Position numbers and translations under genes: made by a program. 64,000 nt of DNA from CG2-30-36-16 sp964372115 (lineage in GTDB: Bacteria > Bacteroidota > Ignavibacteria > Ignavibacteriales > Ignavibacteriaceae), in assembly GCA_964372115.1 (NCBI GenBank), contig CAYJPN010000007.1, forward strand, positions 62,001 through 126,000, in the 5' to 3' direction. The notes under the pieces are model-generated. The model saw nothing but the letters and a program-made list of their open reading frames with translations. It was not told where the DNA came from and searched no databases. This document shows, one piece after another, positions 33,633 to 41,797 of the stretch (its first letter is position 1; each line of letters begins with the position of its first letter).

Positions 33633-36600
33633 TGGTTTTTAATCCTCTTTTCCTGAATGCTTATACAACAACCGACTCGGCTGAGTCATCGAAAACGAGT
33701 AAGTTTGCAAACCAAAATTATTTGTTTTCGGATATTATCAAAGTTCATTTTGATAAGCCCGCGGATATTAATCAGTTATTAATGAAAGGTGTTACTCTAC
33801 CTGATAATAAGTTAAGCCCCGAACTGTTACCGAGCGCCTCAATTGAATTAAGTGCTGCTGAAATAAAAGATGTTAAACAAATATTACAAAATATATTTGA
33901 AACTTTAACGGGCAATAAAAAATTACCGGATGATAAAACTTTCGCTGATAAAAATTCGACAGCGGCTTCAAATGAAACTGAAATAGTTTCGGGAGAAGTG
34001 GTTCTTACGCTTTTAAATCAACTTGAGCAACTAACAAAATCATCAGGCGGAACATCCCAAATAAGCGAAATAAATAGTGTAGAATTCAGCAAAGAATTAG
34101 AAAAACTTAAAGCAATTATTGCATCATCGGAAAATGAAAACGGATGCAGGGTAGTTGTTCAATTAGAAAACAAAGAGTATACTTTAAATATTCAACCCAT
34201 AATAAACTCAAAAAAATTGGTGAACCAAGAATTGGCAAAAATTGAGGAGTTGAATAAGTCTCCCGAAAGTATTTCATTGACTCTATCAAATCCAAATTTA
34301 CTTAGCGACAGTAAAATAAATCTTCCCGAAAATCTATGCGAAGCACCAACCACCGAATTGAATTCAACGGTTGTAAAAAATGATGAAACATTACTAAACG
34401 TTGTTCCTGTTTCGGATGAAGAAAATGAAACGGGTAAAATAGCCTTAGCTAATAAAAGCGATGAACAAAAACCGTCAACAAACGCTAAACAACAAAACAT
34501 CACAGAGTCTAATTTTGCAAATAGTACAGGTACATCAAGTAACACGGCTAAAGTTGCGGAAGATGAAAACAAAGTTAGCTCTTCACCAAAAGTTCAATCG
34601 GTAGATCGTGTTGAAATTAAAAATGATACCGAAGGCAATAGAAAGTCATTTGTTGATGACAAAATAAATATGTCTGAAAATAATGCAGAAGGTGTTACGG
34701 AAGCATTTAAAAATTTATCATCCGCTACAAATAATTTATTTGCTGCCAGCCAGCCGCGTGCTGCCGGTAATCAAGGAAATATTAAAAACTTTGAAATTGA
34801 AACGACTGATGTAAAATCAGTTGATGCTGTTGATCAAAAAGAAATAAAGGGAGCGGCAAAGGTTGAAGTCGAAAAAATATTTTCTTCAGTTAAACCGGAA
34901 GATGTTAATGTAAAATCATCTAAGCAAGTTGACTCAAAAGAAATAAACCAAGCTCCAAAGATTGAAGACATAAAAAATATTACTTCTGTTAAACCGGAAG
35001 ATGTTAAAGTAGAATTATCTATGCATGTTGACTCAAAAGAAATAAACCAAGCTGCAAAGATTGAAGACATAAAAAATATTACTTCTGCTAAACTGGAAGC
35101 TGTTAAAGTAGAATCATCTCAGTTAGTTGACGCAAAAGAAATAAAACAAACTGCACACGTTGAAGAAAAAACTTCAGGCAGAATTATAACCGCGGAAGAA
35201 TATCAAAAAGTTGAAATAAAAACTAATCATGGCTCCTCCATTACAGAAGCTCAAACTACTAAAGATTTTGCCACGGAAAAAATATCTGCCGGTACAGTTG
35301 AACCCGGCATAAAAACTTCTGTTGAAAATAGTTCTACCGATAAATATAACGAAAAAGAAGTAAAGCGCGTAATAAATAACCAGCAGGCAGCGGAAGTTAA
35401 AAAAGCAGCGCCGCAATTATTCAAAATTATTGTTGATGCAAAACAAATTGAGCATAAAGGTAAAGATACCGCTGAAATAAAAATTGATATTTTTACGCAG
35501 CAGGATGAAAATATAAAAGATGTTAAAAACTTTTTAGCGGATGCTAAAAGTCTAAATAATTATGAAGCGTTAAAATTAACAAAGCCCCAATTAGTAAGCC
35601 GGACACACGTTTCGAACATATTGTCCGGACAAAAATCTTTTGAGAGCGGTTATCTCAAAGCCATCTATACCAGCAGCACATATAAAAATAGTGCAGAGTT
35701 TGAACCATTAAATTTAAATACTACCGCGGAGAAAATTTCTTTTACGCAGCATGTAGTTACTGATAGCAATAAGGTACTTCAACCGGAAGTGGATACGAAA
35801 TTTAATATGCCGGTGGAGACGATAAACCCTGATGAAGTTTTTATTAAAGCCTCCGCTAATAATAACGAAATTAAGAATCAATCTTCTGACAATAAATCTG
35901 CAAAGACTGATGCGGCGAAATTAGATTTCATAGAAGAAATTGACGTAAGAACTAAAAGTGAAGTTAAAGACTCCGAAACACCCGGTGAAAAGTTTGTCTC
36001 AAAATCTACAGTCGTTGATCGAGAAGAAAAACAGAATATTTATCAAAGTGAAAAACGGAATATTGTTGAAGCCAGAACAGTAAATAAAACTAATGGAAGC
36101 GACGAAAAAAATCTGTATCGAGCAAATAAAAATTCTGAAACAACTCCAACAGCTGAAGAAAAAGCAGCTGGTAAAGATGCTATCCTGAGCAAATTGGATG
36201 AATTAAAAACTGCCGCAAAAGTTTTGGGCAAGCATGAAACAGCAAATAATATTGAAGTAAAAAATGTTCTTCAGAATAAAAATATCGGCGAAGCTGAAGA
36301 TATAAAAACTTCGGCAGCTAAAGATGCTCAAAAACCTGCACAAACTAGCGCCGGTATAAAACAAACAGAATTAGAACAAAAAGCTGTTGATATTTTTACC
36401 GCTGAAAAGCTGCCGCTGAATGTAAAAGCAAACGGAAAAGGTATTAACGCTAAACAAATGTTAAATGATAGTGATGAAATAAATTTTAATGCCGACAAAG
36501 AGCAAGCGTCTTTAAAAAACGAGAATGAAGCAAAAGTTAAAGTGAATGACCAAAAGGCTGATGCTCCAATAATAAATAAAGAAGAGTCTGTTACATCAAA

Positions 36601-37321
36601 AAAGGAAACAGTAATTCAGCCCGAAAAAGAAATTAAAGAAATAAAGTTAAACAGTAATAATATTGTTAAAGAAGTTACCGCAGTTCCAAGAGAAAATACA
36701 GCTCAAGGAAATGCAAACAGTGATAAAGCAGCAAATACTGTCGCTAATGAAAAAGGAGAAGAAAAAGTTTCTCCTGAAACAGACACCAAATCTTCCGGCA
36801 ATGACTTAAGCAGTAACGATAGCAAACTTAATAGTTATCATAATACTGAAACAAATAAAACAACGGTTACCGCTGAAAAAACTACTTTTGCATCTCACTT
36901 AAACGAGACTGTAAAAACTATAAAGGCGGCTGAAGTAGTAAAAGAAATAACGAGTTTTATAAAACAGGGTGATAAAACAAGCATGACATTTAAAATTACA
37001 CCAGAGCATCTCGGCAAAGTAAAAGTTATGCTTGAAGTAACCGAAAATGTAGTTAAAGCGAATATTGAAGTCGAATCGGAATCGGTTCGTCAGGTTGTTC
37101 AAAATAATATAGATGTGCTGAAACAAAGTTTTATACAAAGTGGAATCGCGGTCGCTTCAGTTAATATCAATTTGGCAGGTCAAGATCAAAAATCTAATCG
37201 TACTTACGACCCGAAGAAAAAAATTGATACAGGTGACGGCGACAGTAAAGCAGTGAAGAAAAAAGGAATTGATAAAAAAATAAGAAATTTGGGTTATAAC
37301 ACATACGAGTTTCTTGCATAG
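33632..37321 (+). CDS. fliK: Very large hook-length control protein (FliK-like)
   Basis: A 1229-residue protein, two to three times the usual FliK length. Almost all of it is Lys/Glu/Asn/Ser-rich, apparently disordered sequence. It includes three tandem 33-residue repeats (34853-35149). Only the C-terminal 100 residues are conserved: 'EVVKEITSFIKQGDKTSMTF' and 'ITPEHLGKVKVMLEVTENVV' continuing to 'VRQVVQNNIDVLKQSFIQSG', the Flg_hook domain with its 'L.P..LG.v.v' signature, which interacts with FlhB to switch export specificity. If it works as a molecular ruler, its length implies a long hook, or most of the chain is spacer. Start ATG 33632 overlaps the upstream stop. Confidence 0.85.
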   Translation: MVFNPLFLNAYTTTDSAESSKTSKFANQNYLFSDIIKVHFDKPADINQLLMKGVTLPDNKLSPELLPSASIELSAAEIKDVKQILQNIFETLTGNKKLPDDKTFADKNSTAASNETEIVSGEVVLTLLNQLEQLTKSSGGTSQISEINSVEFSKELEKLKAIIASSENENGCRVVVQLENKEYTLNIQPIINSKKLVNQELAKIEELNKSPESISLTLSNPNLLSDSKINLPENLCEAPTTELNSTVVKNDETLLNVVPVSDEENETGKIALANKSDEQKPSTNAKQQNITESNFANSTGTSSNTAKVAEDENKVSSSPKVQSVDRVEIKNDTEGNRKSFVDDKINMSENNAEGVTEAFKNLSSATNNLFAASQPRAAGNQGNIKNFEIETTDVKSVDAVDQKEIKGAAKVEVEKIFSSVKPEDVNVKSSKQVDSKEINQAPKIEDIKNITSVKPEDVKVELSMHVDSKEINQAAKIEDIKNITSAKLEAVKVESSQLVDAKEIKQTAHVEEKTSGRIITAEEYQKVEIKTNHGSSITEAQTTKDFATEKISAGTVEPGIKTSVENSSTDKYNEKEVKRVINNQQAAEVKKAAPQLFKIIVDAKQIEHKGKDTAEIKIDIFTQQDENIKDVKNFLADAKSLNNYEALKLTKPQLVSRTHVSNILSGQKSFESGYLKAIYTSSTYKNSAEFEPLNLNTTAEKISFTQHVVTDSNKVLQPEVDTKFNMPVETINPDEVFIKASANNNEIKNQSSDNKSAKTDAAKLDFIEEIDVRTKSEVKDSETPGEKFVSKSTVVDREEKQNIYQSEKRNIVEARTVNKTNGSDEKNLYRANKNSETTPTAEEKAAGKDAILSKLDELKTAAKVLGKHETANNIEVKNVLQNKNIGEAEDIKTSAAKDAQKPAQTSAGIKQTELEQKAVDIFTAEKLPLNVKANGKGINAKQMLNDSDEINFNADKEQASLKNENEAKVKVNDQKADAPIINKEESVTSKKETVIQPEKEIKEIKLNSNNIVKEVTAVPRENTAQGNANSDKAANTVANEKGEEKVSPETDTKSSGNDLSSNDSKLNSYHNTETNKTTVTAEKTTFASHLNETVKTIKAAEVVKEITSFIKQGDKTSMTFKITPEHLGKVKVMLEVTENVVKANIEVESESVRQVVQNNIDVLKQSFIQSGIAVASVNINLAGQDQKSNRTYDPKKKIDTGDGDSKAVKKKGIDKKIRNLGYNTYEFLA
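34853..35149 (+). repeat. Three tandem 99-bp repeats inside fliK
   Basis: Units at 34853-34951, 34952-35050 and 35051-35149 encode 33 residues each, with the pattern 'KIEDIKNITS.KPEDVKVE' followed by 'S..VDSKEINQ'. Units 2 and 3 are the most alike, indicating recent duplication; unit 1 is more diverged. Confidence 0.85.
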
Positions 37322-37329
37322 GAGTTTTT

Positions 37330-38013
37330 ATGATAGATGGAATATCAAATATCGGTTTAGGCAATCCCACAGGCAGCGGTAAAAGTGTGCTTGGCAAAGA
37401 TGATTTTATGAAGTTGATGATTGCGCAGCTTAAAAACCAGGATCCAACAAGCCCTATGGATGGCACTCAATTCGCGGCACAGTTAGCACAATTCAGTTCG
37501 CTTGAACAACTATCGAATTTAAATGAATACAGCAAGCAGGCAATTGACGCAAACTTTATGCTAACTCAGTCAATCAATAACACATTAACTGCTAATTTAA
37601 TTGGCAATGATGTAAAACTCGCGGCTACAAACATAAAATTCAGCGGGCAAAGTTCGGTTCGAATGGGTTATGAACTTCCTGCATCAGCATCCTCTGTAAC
37701 AGTAAATATATACAATAGCAGCGGAGCATTAATAAAAACTTTCGATAAATCAAATTCTGATGCCGGTGACTATAAACTTTCCTGGGATTTTACCGATAAT
37801 AACGGTAACAAAGTTCCTACTGGTAATTATACATACGAAGTTAAAGCCGTAAGCAATTCCGGGTCGGAAATGACAGTGAACAGTTATTTATACGGCACAA
37901 TTAACGGAGTAAGGTTTAAGGAAAACGGAACCGCATTATTGGTAGATAACATTGAATACATGCTCTCTGATATTTTGGAAGTAATTAACTCACAGCAAGG
38001 AGACGGAAGATAA
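37330..38013 (+). CDS. flgD: Hook capping protein FlgD
   Basis: A 227-residue scaffold that caps the growing hook. The N-terminal 'LGKDDFMKLMIAQLKNQDPTSPMDGTQFAAQLAQFSSLEQL' is the strongest FlgD signature. It is followed by an FlgD Ig-like domain ('VNIYNSSGALIKTFDKSN', 'YKLSWDFTDNNGNKVPTGNYTYEV'). Length and order are normal. It starts 8 bases after fliK and overlaps the next start. Confidence 0.95.
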   Translation: MIDGISNIGLGNPTGSGKSVLGKDDFMKLMIAQLKNQDPTSPMDGTQFAAQLAQFSSLEQLSNLNEYSKQAIDANFMLTQSINNTLTANLIGNDVKLAATNIKFSGQSSVRMGYELPASASSVTVNIYNSSGALIKTFDKSNSDAGDYKLSWDFTDNNGNKVPTGNYTYEVKAVSNSGSEMTVNSYLYGTINGVRFKENGTALLVDNIEYMLSDILEVINSQQGDGR

Positions 38014-38384
38014 TGGCTGAGGTAAATGGCATAAAAGTACCATTCATACCGATAGTCGAGAATCAAACTCCTTTTAAGAGTAAAGTTGAACCTGCCGGTT
38101 CATTTGAGTCGGTGTTTCAGCGCGAATTAGAAAAAATAAAATTTTCAAGTCATGCTCTTAAAAGATTAGAAACCCGAAATATTCAGCTTAACGAGACTGA
38201 GTTGGGCAAAATAGAAAACGCAGTTACGAAAGCAGAAGCGAAGGGTTCTAAAGATTCATTGGTAATGATGGATGATACGGCTTTCATCATAAATATTCCT
38301 AACCGTACAGTTATAACTGCAATGCCGGTTAAAGGAAGTGAAGAAAACGTATTTACGAATATTGATAGTGTAGTTTTTGTATAA
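38013..38384 (+). CDS. Flagellar operon protein, TIGR02530 type
   Basis: A 123-residue protein. 'IKFSSHALKRLETRNIQLNE' and 'AEAKGSKDSLVMMDDTAFIINIPNRTVITAM' match the small family found between flgD and flgE in many Gram-positive and other flagellar operons (TIGR02530, sometimes called flg_new). 'FS.HA..Rl..R.i' is its signature. Probably a hook-assembly factor; the mechanism is not known. Confidence 0.85.
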   Translation: MAEVNGIKVPFIPIVENQTPFKSKVEPAGSFESVFQRELEKIKFSSHALKRLETRNIQLNETELGKIENAVTKAEAKGSKDSLVMMDDTAFIINIPNRTVITAMPVKGSEENVFTNIDSVVFV

Positions 38385-38407
38385 ATAAAATTTTTTAATT
38401 AACAACA

Positions 38408-38431
38408 GAGCGGGACCTTTTAAGGACGCTC
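38408..38431 (+). terminator. Hairpin before flgE, possibly an attenuator or RNA processing site
   Basis: GAGCG (38408-38412) pairs with CGCTC (38427-38431), enclosing the perfect palindrome CCTTTTAAGG; only 'TTGG' follows. In a 110-base gap before flgE it may lower read-through or stabilise an flgE transcript end. Confidence 0.4.
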
Positions 38432-38494
38432 TTGGATTGGCTGACTGACTGAAGCCGGTTCAAAAAATATAACTTAATACCTTAGGAGGTTATT

Positions 38495-40165
38495 ATGTCA
38501 CTTCTTAATTCTCTTTTCAGTGGTGTGTCCGGTTTACGTAATCATCAATCAATGATGGATGTAATTGGAAACAACATAGCTAACGTTAACACAATCGGTT
38601 TTAAAGGTTCACGCGTAACATTCAGCGATGCGTTTAACCAATTTGTTAAAGCCGGTACTAACCCAACAGCCACCACCGGCGGTACAAATACTTTTCAGGT
38701 TGGTCTCGGAACCCGCGTAAATTCAATCGACAGAAACTGGAACCAGGGAACTGTTGAAAGAACAGGTATCACCACAGATCTTGCATTACAGGGCCCCGGT
38801 ATGTTTATTATGAAAAACAACGGCGAACTTGTTTACTCACGCGCCGGCGCCTTCCAGTTTGATGCTGACGGCAAATTGGTAAGTTCACAAAACGGTTCAA
38901 TAGTTCAAGGTAAAATTGCAAATACAGATGGAGTAGTGCCTCCCGGCAATACTCTTGAAGATATTTTGATAGATACAAACATGAAACTTCCCGCCGAAGC
39001 AACAACCGCAATCAACTGGGGGGGTAACTTAAAATCGAGTTCGGCTTTAACAAGAAGTGAAGAAGTATTGCAGATGGGTAATATCAATTCTGCACTGCCT
39101 GGTCCATTCGAAACCGAATCAACAATTTATAACGAATACGGCGAAGCTTTTACATTAAAATTAACTTACACAGCAACAGCAAACGCAAATGAGTACGATC
39201 TTAGCTATGATGTTCTCGATTCTACATCTGTCTCTGTCGGCAACGGCGCGCTTGCAAATCCGATTCTGTTTGAAGAAAACCCTGTTGGTTCCGGTACTTT
39301 CGTTATGGATGCCGCATCAGTTGCATTATTTGACGGCGTTAACAACCGTATAAACATTCCTGCCAACAACATCGATTTTACATTCGACGCAACATCAGTT
39401 ACACAAAACTCCGCAACTACAACTTTAAGTTCTTCGGCAGATGGAAATAGAACTCCAAACGTCGTAAGCGGTTCGGTTACCGGTTTCGATTCACTCGGAA
39501 ACGCCCATCAGGTTACAATTAAGTTTACAAAAATAAATGACAACCAATGGACATGGACATCTTCGGTTCCTGCAACCAGCACAGCAAACGGGCAGGTAGC
39601 ATCAGTAACCGGAACAATGACATTCAATTCCGATGGTACTTTGAATCCTGCTAACATAGCGCCGAACAATCCACAATTTACATTTGTGCCGAGCGGCGGC
39701 GGTAATCCGGTTGTTATCGATCTTAATTTCGGCAGCGGATTTAATGGCGTAACACAAACAGCTTCTTCATCTGTTGTTTCGGCTTTAAGCCAAAACGGTT
39801 CGGCTTCTGCTTCATTATCAAATGTTAACATAGATCAGTACGGAAATATTGTAGGAATATTTTCAAACGGTAGTTCAAAAACGCTTGCACAAATGATGGT
39901 AGCAACGTTCCCTAATCTGAACGGTTTAATTAGCACCGGCGAGAATATGTTTACTGCTTATGCAAACAGCGGCGAACCGCGCGTAACCACGATGGGTGAA
40001 GAGTCAGCAACAACTGTACTAGCAGGCGCTCTCGAACAATCAAATGTTGATCTTTCCGAAGAATTTACAAAAATGATTGTATCTCAGAGAGGTTTCCAGG
40101 CAAGTGCCAGAGTAATTACAACAGCAGACAATTTGCTTCAGGAAATAACAAACCTTATAAGATAA
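38495..40165 (+). CDS. flgE: Flagellar hook protein FlgE
   Basis: A 556-residue hook subunit. The N-terminal 'LFSGVSGLRNHQSMMDVIGNNIANVNTIGFKGSRVTFSDAF' is nearly identical to the hook consensus. 'VERTGITTDLALQGPGMFIM' and the C-terminal 'ALEQSNVDLSEEFTKMIVSQRGFQASARVITTADNLLQEI' complete it. The central variable domain is Thr/Ser/Asn-rich and rather long. A strong TAGGAGG Shine-Dalgarno suits a highly expressed structural protein. Last gene of the operon. Confidence 0.96.
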   Translation: MSLLNSLFSGVSGLRNHQSMMDVIGNNIANVNTIGFKGSRVTFSDAFNQFVKAGTNPTATTGGTNTFQVGLGTRVNSIDRNWNQGTVERTGITTDLALQGPGMFIMKNNGELVYSRAGAFQFDADGKLVSSQNGSIVQGKIANTDGVVPPGNTLEDILIDTNMKLPAEATTAINWGGNLKSSSALTRSEEVLQMGNINSALPGPFETESTIYNEYGEAFTLKLTYTATANANEYDLSYDVLDSTSVSVGNGALANPILFEENPVGSGTFVMDAASVALFDGVNNRINIPANNIDFTFDATSVTQNSATTTLSSSADGNRTPNVVSGSVTGFDSLGNAHQVTIKFTKINDNQWTWTSSVPATSTANGQVASVTGTMTFNSDGTLNPANIAPNNPQFTFVPSGGGNPVVIDLNFGSGFNGVTQTASSSVVSALSQNGSASASLSNVNIDQYGNIVGIFSNGSSKTLAQMMVATFPNLNGLISTGENMFTAYANSGEPRVTTMGEESATTVLAGALEQSNVDLSEEFTKMIVSQRGFQASARVITTADNLLQEITNLIR

Positions 40166-40191
40166 GTTTAAGAAACATATAAACCCCCAAA

Positions 40192-40221
40192 AAAAGGAGC
40201 ATCGTAACAGATGCTCCTTTT
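40192..40221 (+). terminator. Intrinsic terminator of the flagellar operon
   Basis: AAAAGGAGCATC (40192-40203), 6-base loop, GATGCTCCTTTT with flanking T residues (40210-40221). A 12-bp perfect stem with an A-tract on the other side, so it can act on both strands. Confidence 0.92.
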
Positions 40222-40239
40222 AGTTTTAAAATTAATTTG

Positions 40240-40430
40240 TTAATGTTTTGTGTTAGTCAGTTTTTTCATCTTAATAAAAGCATCTTTATCAAGTTCGGAA
40301 TACTTATTGATATCGTCATTAACCTTTTACATTACTCGACTGCCGAAAATAAAGCAATCACTATCCAGGTTTATGCCAAAAATAAATTCCTCATTTATTT
40401 TGAAAATAAAGCCAACAATTCTTAGTCATA
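40240..40430 (-). pseudogene. Possible remnant of a minus-strand coding region
   Basis: Read on the minus strand, this stretch gives protein-like text ('GFIFKINEEFIFGINLDSDC', then after one TAA 'VNDDINKYSELDKDAFIKMK' and a natural stop at 40240). One in-frame stop interrupts it and there is no good start. It may be the decayed end of a small gene. I do not recognise the family. Weak call. Confidence 0.3.
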
Positions 40431-40432
40431 TT

Positions 40433-40462
40433 ACTTTAGTTGGTAATGATGTCAACTAAAGT
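40433..40462. terminator. Perfect 10-bp inverted repeat after the gene at 40474
   Basis: ACTTTAGTTG (40433-40442) and CAACTAAAGT (40453-40462) with a 10-base loop. It lies 12 bases beyond the stop codon of the minus-strand gene. There is no T-run, so it is either a weak terminator or a binding site. Confidence 0.45.
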
Positions 40463-40473
40463 TATTCAGTTTT

Positions 40474-40779
40474 TCATTCGTAATAGTCAACCCTGCAGCC
40501 GCAGCCGTCCCACATTCGGTCGTATGTTTCGAGGCGGTCGTTAATAAAGTTTTGGGTTTCTATCATGTCACGCATTTTTCTAACAGCTATTTCTCCTCTA
40601 TCTGTAATCTCCTGAAAAAATAAACAATCCTCATGTTTCAGTATTCTCATCATTCCGCCAAGCTTAGAATCATGTGTTTCTGCAACTATTACAGATTCTA
40701 AAAGTTCGTCTAATTCTATTGCGGGGAAAAACACTACTTTTTTTTCTTCGAGTTGTTTTTTTATAGCTTCTATTTTCAT
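40474..40779 (-). CDS. 101-residue cytoplasmic protein, unknown
   Basis: An ordinary soluble protein starting MKIEAIKKQLEEKKVVFFPA. It has a helical N-terminus, 'LDELLESVIVAETHDSKLGG', a pair of acidic and basic helices, and ends 'YDRMWDGCGCRVDYYE', with a Cys-Gly-Cys near the C-terminus. Codon choice matches the neighbours. It is isolated between the flagellar operon and the divergent beta-lactamase-like gene. No family recognised. Confidence 0.55.
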   Translation of the reverse strand: MKIEAIKKQLEEKKVVFFPAIELDELLESVIVAETHDSKLGGMMRILKHEDCLFFQEITDRGEIAVRKMRDMIETQNFINDRLETYDRMWDGCGCRVDYYE

Positions 40780-40907
40780 AACTATCTCTGTAATTTATTC
40801 TATTAGATTAGTTTTTATAAAAATAGTTTCGCTGAGAAACATAGTTGTTGTTAACGAGTTTTTATCAGATTTTTATTGTAGGTATTAAATATATTTTTGG
40901 AATTATA

Positions 40908-41696
40908 ATGAAAACTATTGCGATTTTCCTGCTGTTTATTTCTTCCGTTTTTCCACAGAGCAATCAATTGGTTAATGATGATTGGGGTAAATATTTTACT
41001 GCAAGGGAGCTAACGGGCTCTTTTGTTTTGTATGACTTGAATAAAGATATTTACACCCGTTGCAATCCATCAATGTCTGCTGAAAGGTTTCTTCCGGCAT
41101 CTACGTTCAAAATTCCAAATACACTTATTGGTCTCGAAACTGGAATAATTGAGGATGAAAATTATTTGCTTAAGTGGGATGGAAAAATTAGAGATATAAA
41201 AACATGGAATAAAGACCACACGCTTTCAAGCGCGTTTACAAACTCGGTTGTATGGTATTACCAGGCGATTGCACGCCGTGTGGGCGAAAAAAGAATGCAG
41301 CATTTTGTTGATACGCTAAATTACGGCAACAAAAATATTTCGGGGGGTATCGATAAGTTTTGGCTGAGCGGCGGTATGCAAATCTCTGCAAATGAGCAGA
41401 TTGAATTATTAAAGAAAATATATTTAAACCAACTTCCTGTTTCAGAACGGTCAATTGACATCTTGAAAAAAATAATGATTTTTGAAAAACCCGGTGATTA
41501 CGCCTTGCGCGCTAAAACCGGTATGACGGATATTGAGCTGGGTATGATAGGTTGGTTTGTGGGTTATATAGAAAAGGGAAATGATGTTTATTTCTTTGCG
41601 TTAAATATTACTGCTCCTGAGGGGAAGAAAAATTTTATTGAGGATAGAATTGCAATAACAAAAGAAATATTAAAAAAAGAAGGAATAATAGATTAG
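40908..41696 (+). CDS. Class D (OXA-type) beta-lactamase-like protein
   Basis: A 262-residue periplasmic enzyme. ATG 40908 is chosen because it begins a clean signal peptide (MKTIAIFLLFISSVFPQ); an upstream in-frame TTG adds only 21 residues. All class D motifs are in place: S65-T-F-K68 ('LPASTFKIPNTLIGLE'), S113-V-V115 ('FTNSVVWYYQ'), Y139-G-N141 and K203-T-G205 ('RAKTGMTD'), plus 'WLSGGMQISANEQIELL'. The carbamylated lysine would be K68. The family hydrolyses beta-lactams via the active-site serine, but some relatives are penicillin-binding sensors, so resistance is not proven. Monocistronic, with no BlaR/BlaI genes nearby. Confidence 0.88.
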   Translation: MKTIAIFLLFISSVFPQSNQLVNDDWGKYFTARELTGSFVLYDLNKDIYTRCNPSMSAERFLPASTFKIPNTLIGLETGIIEDENYLLKWDGKIRDIKTWNKDHTLSSAFTNSVVWYYQAIARRVGEKRMQHFVDTLNYGNKNISGGIDKFWLSGGMQISANEQIELLKKIYLNQLPVSERSIDILKKIMIFEKPGDYALRAKTGMTDIELGMIGWFVGYIEKGNDVYFFALNITAPEGKKNFIEDRIAITKEILKKEGIID

Positions 41697-41797
41697 CTAT
41701 TTTCAGCGGTTTTATTATTTGTTTTCTGATTTGTGGAAACAATAATTCAAAATAAAAGTATATTTGTTTACAAAGTTTATAAAAACAAATAAGTCTT

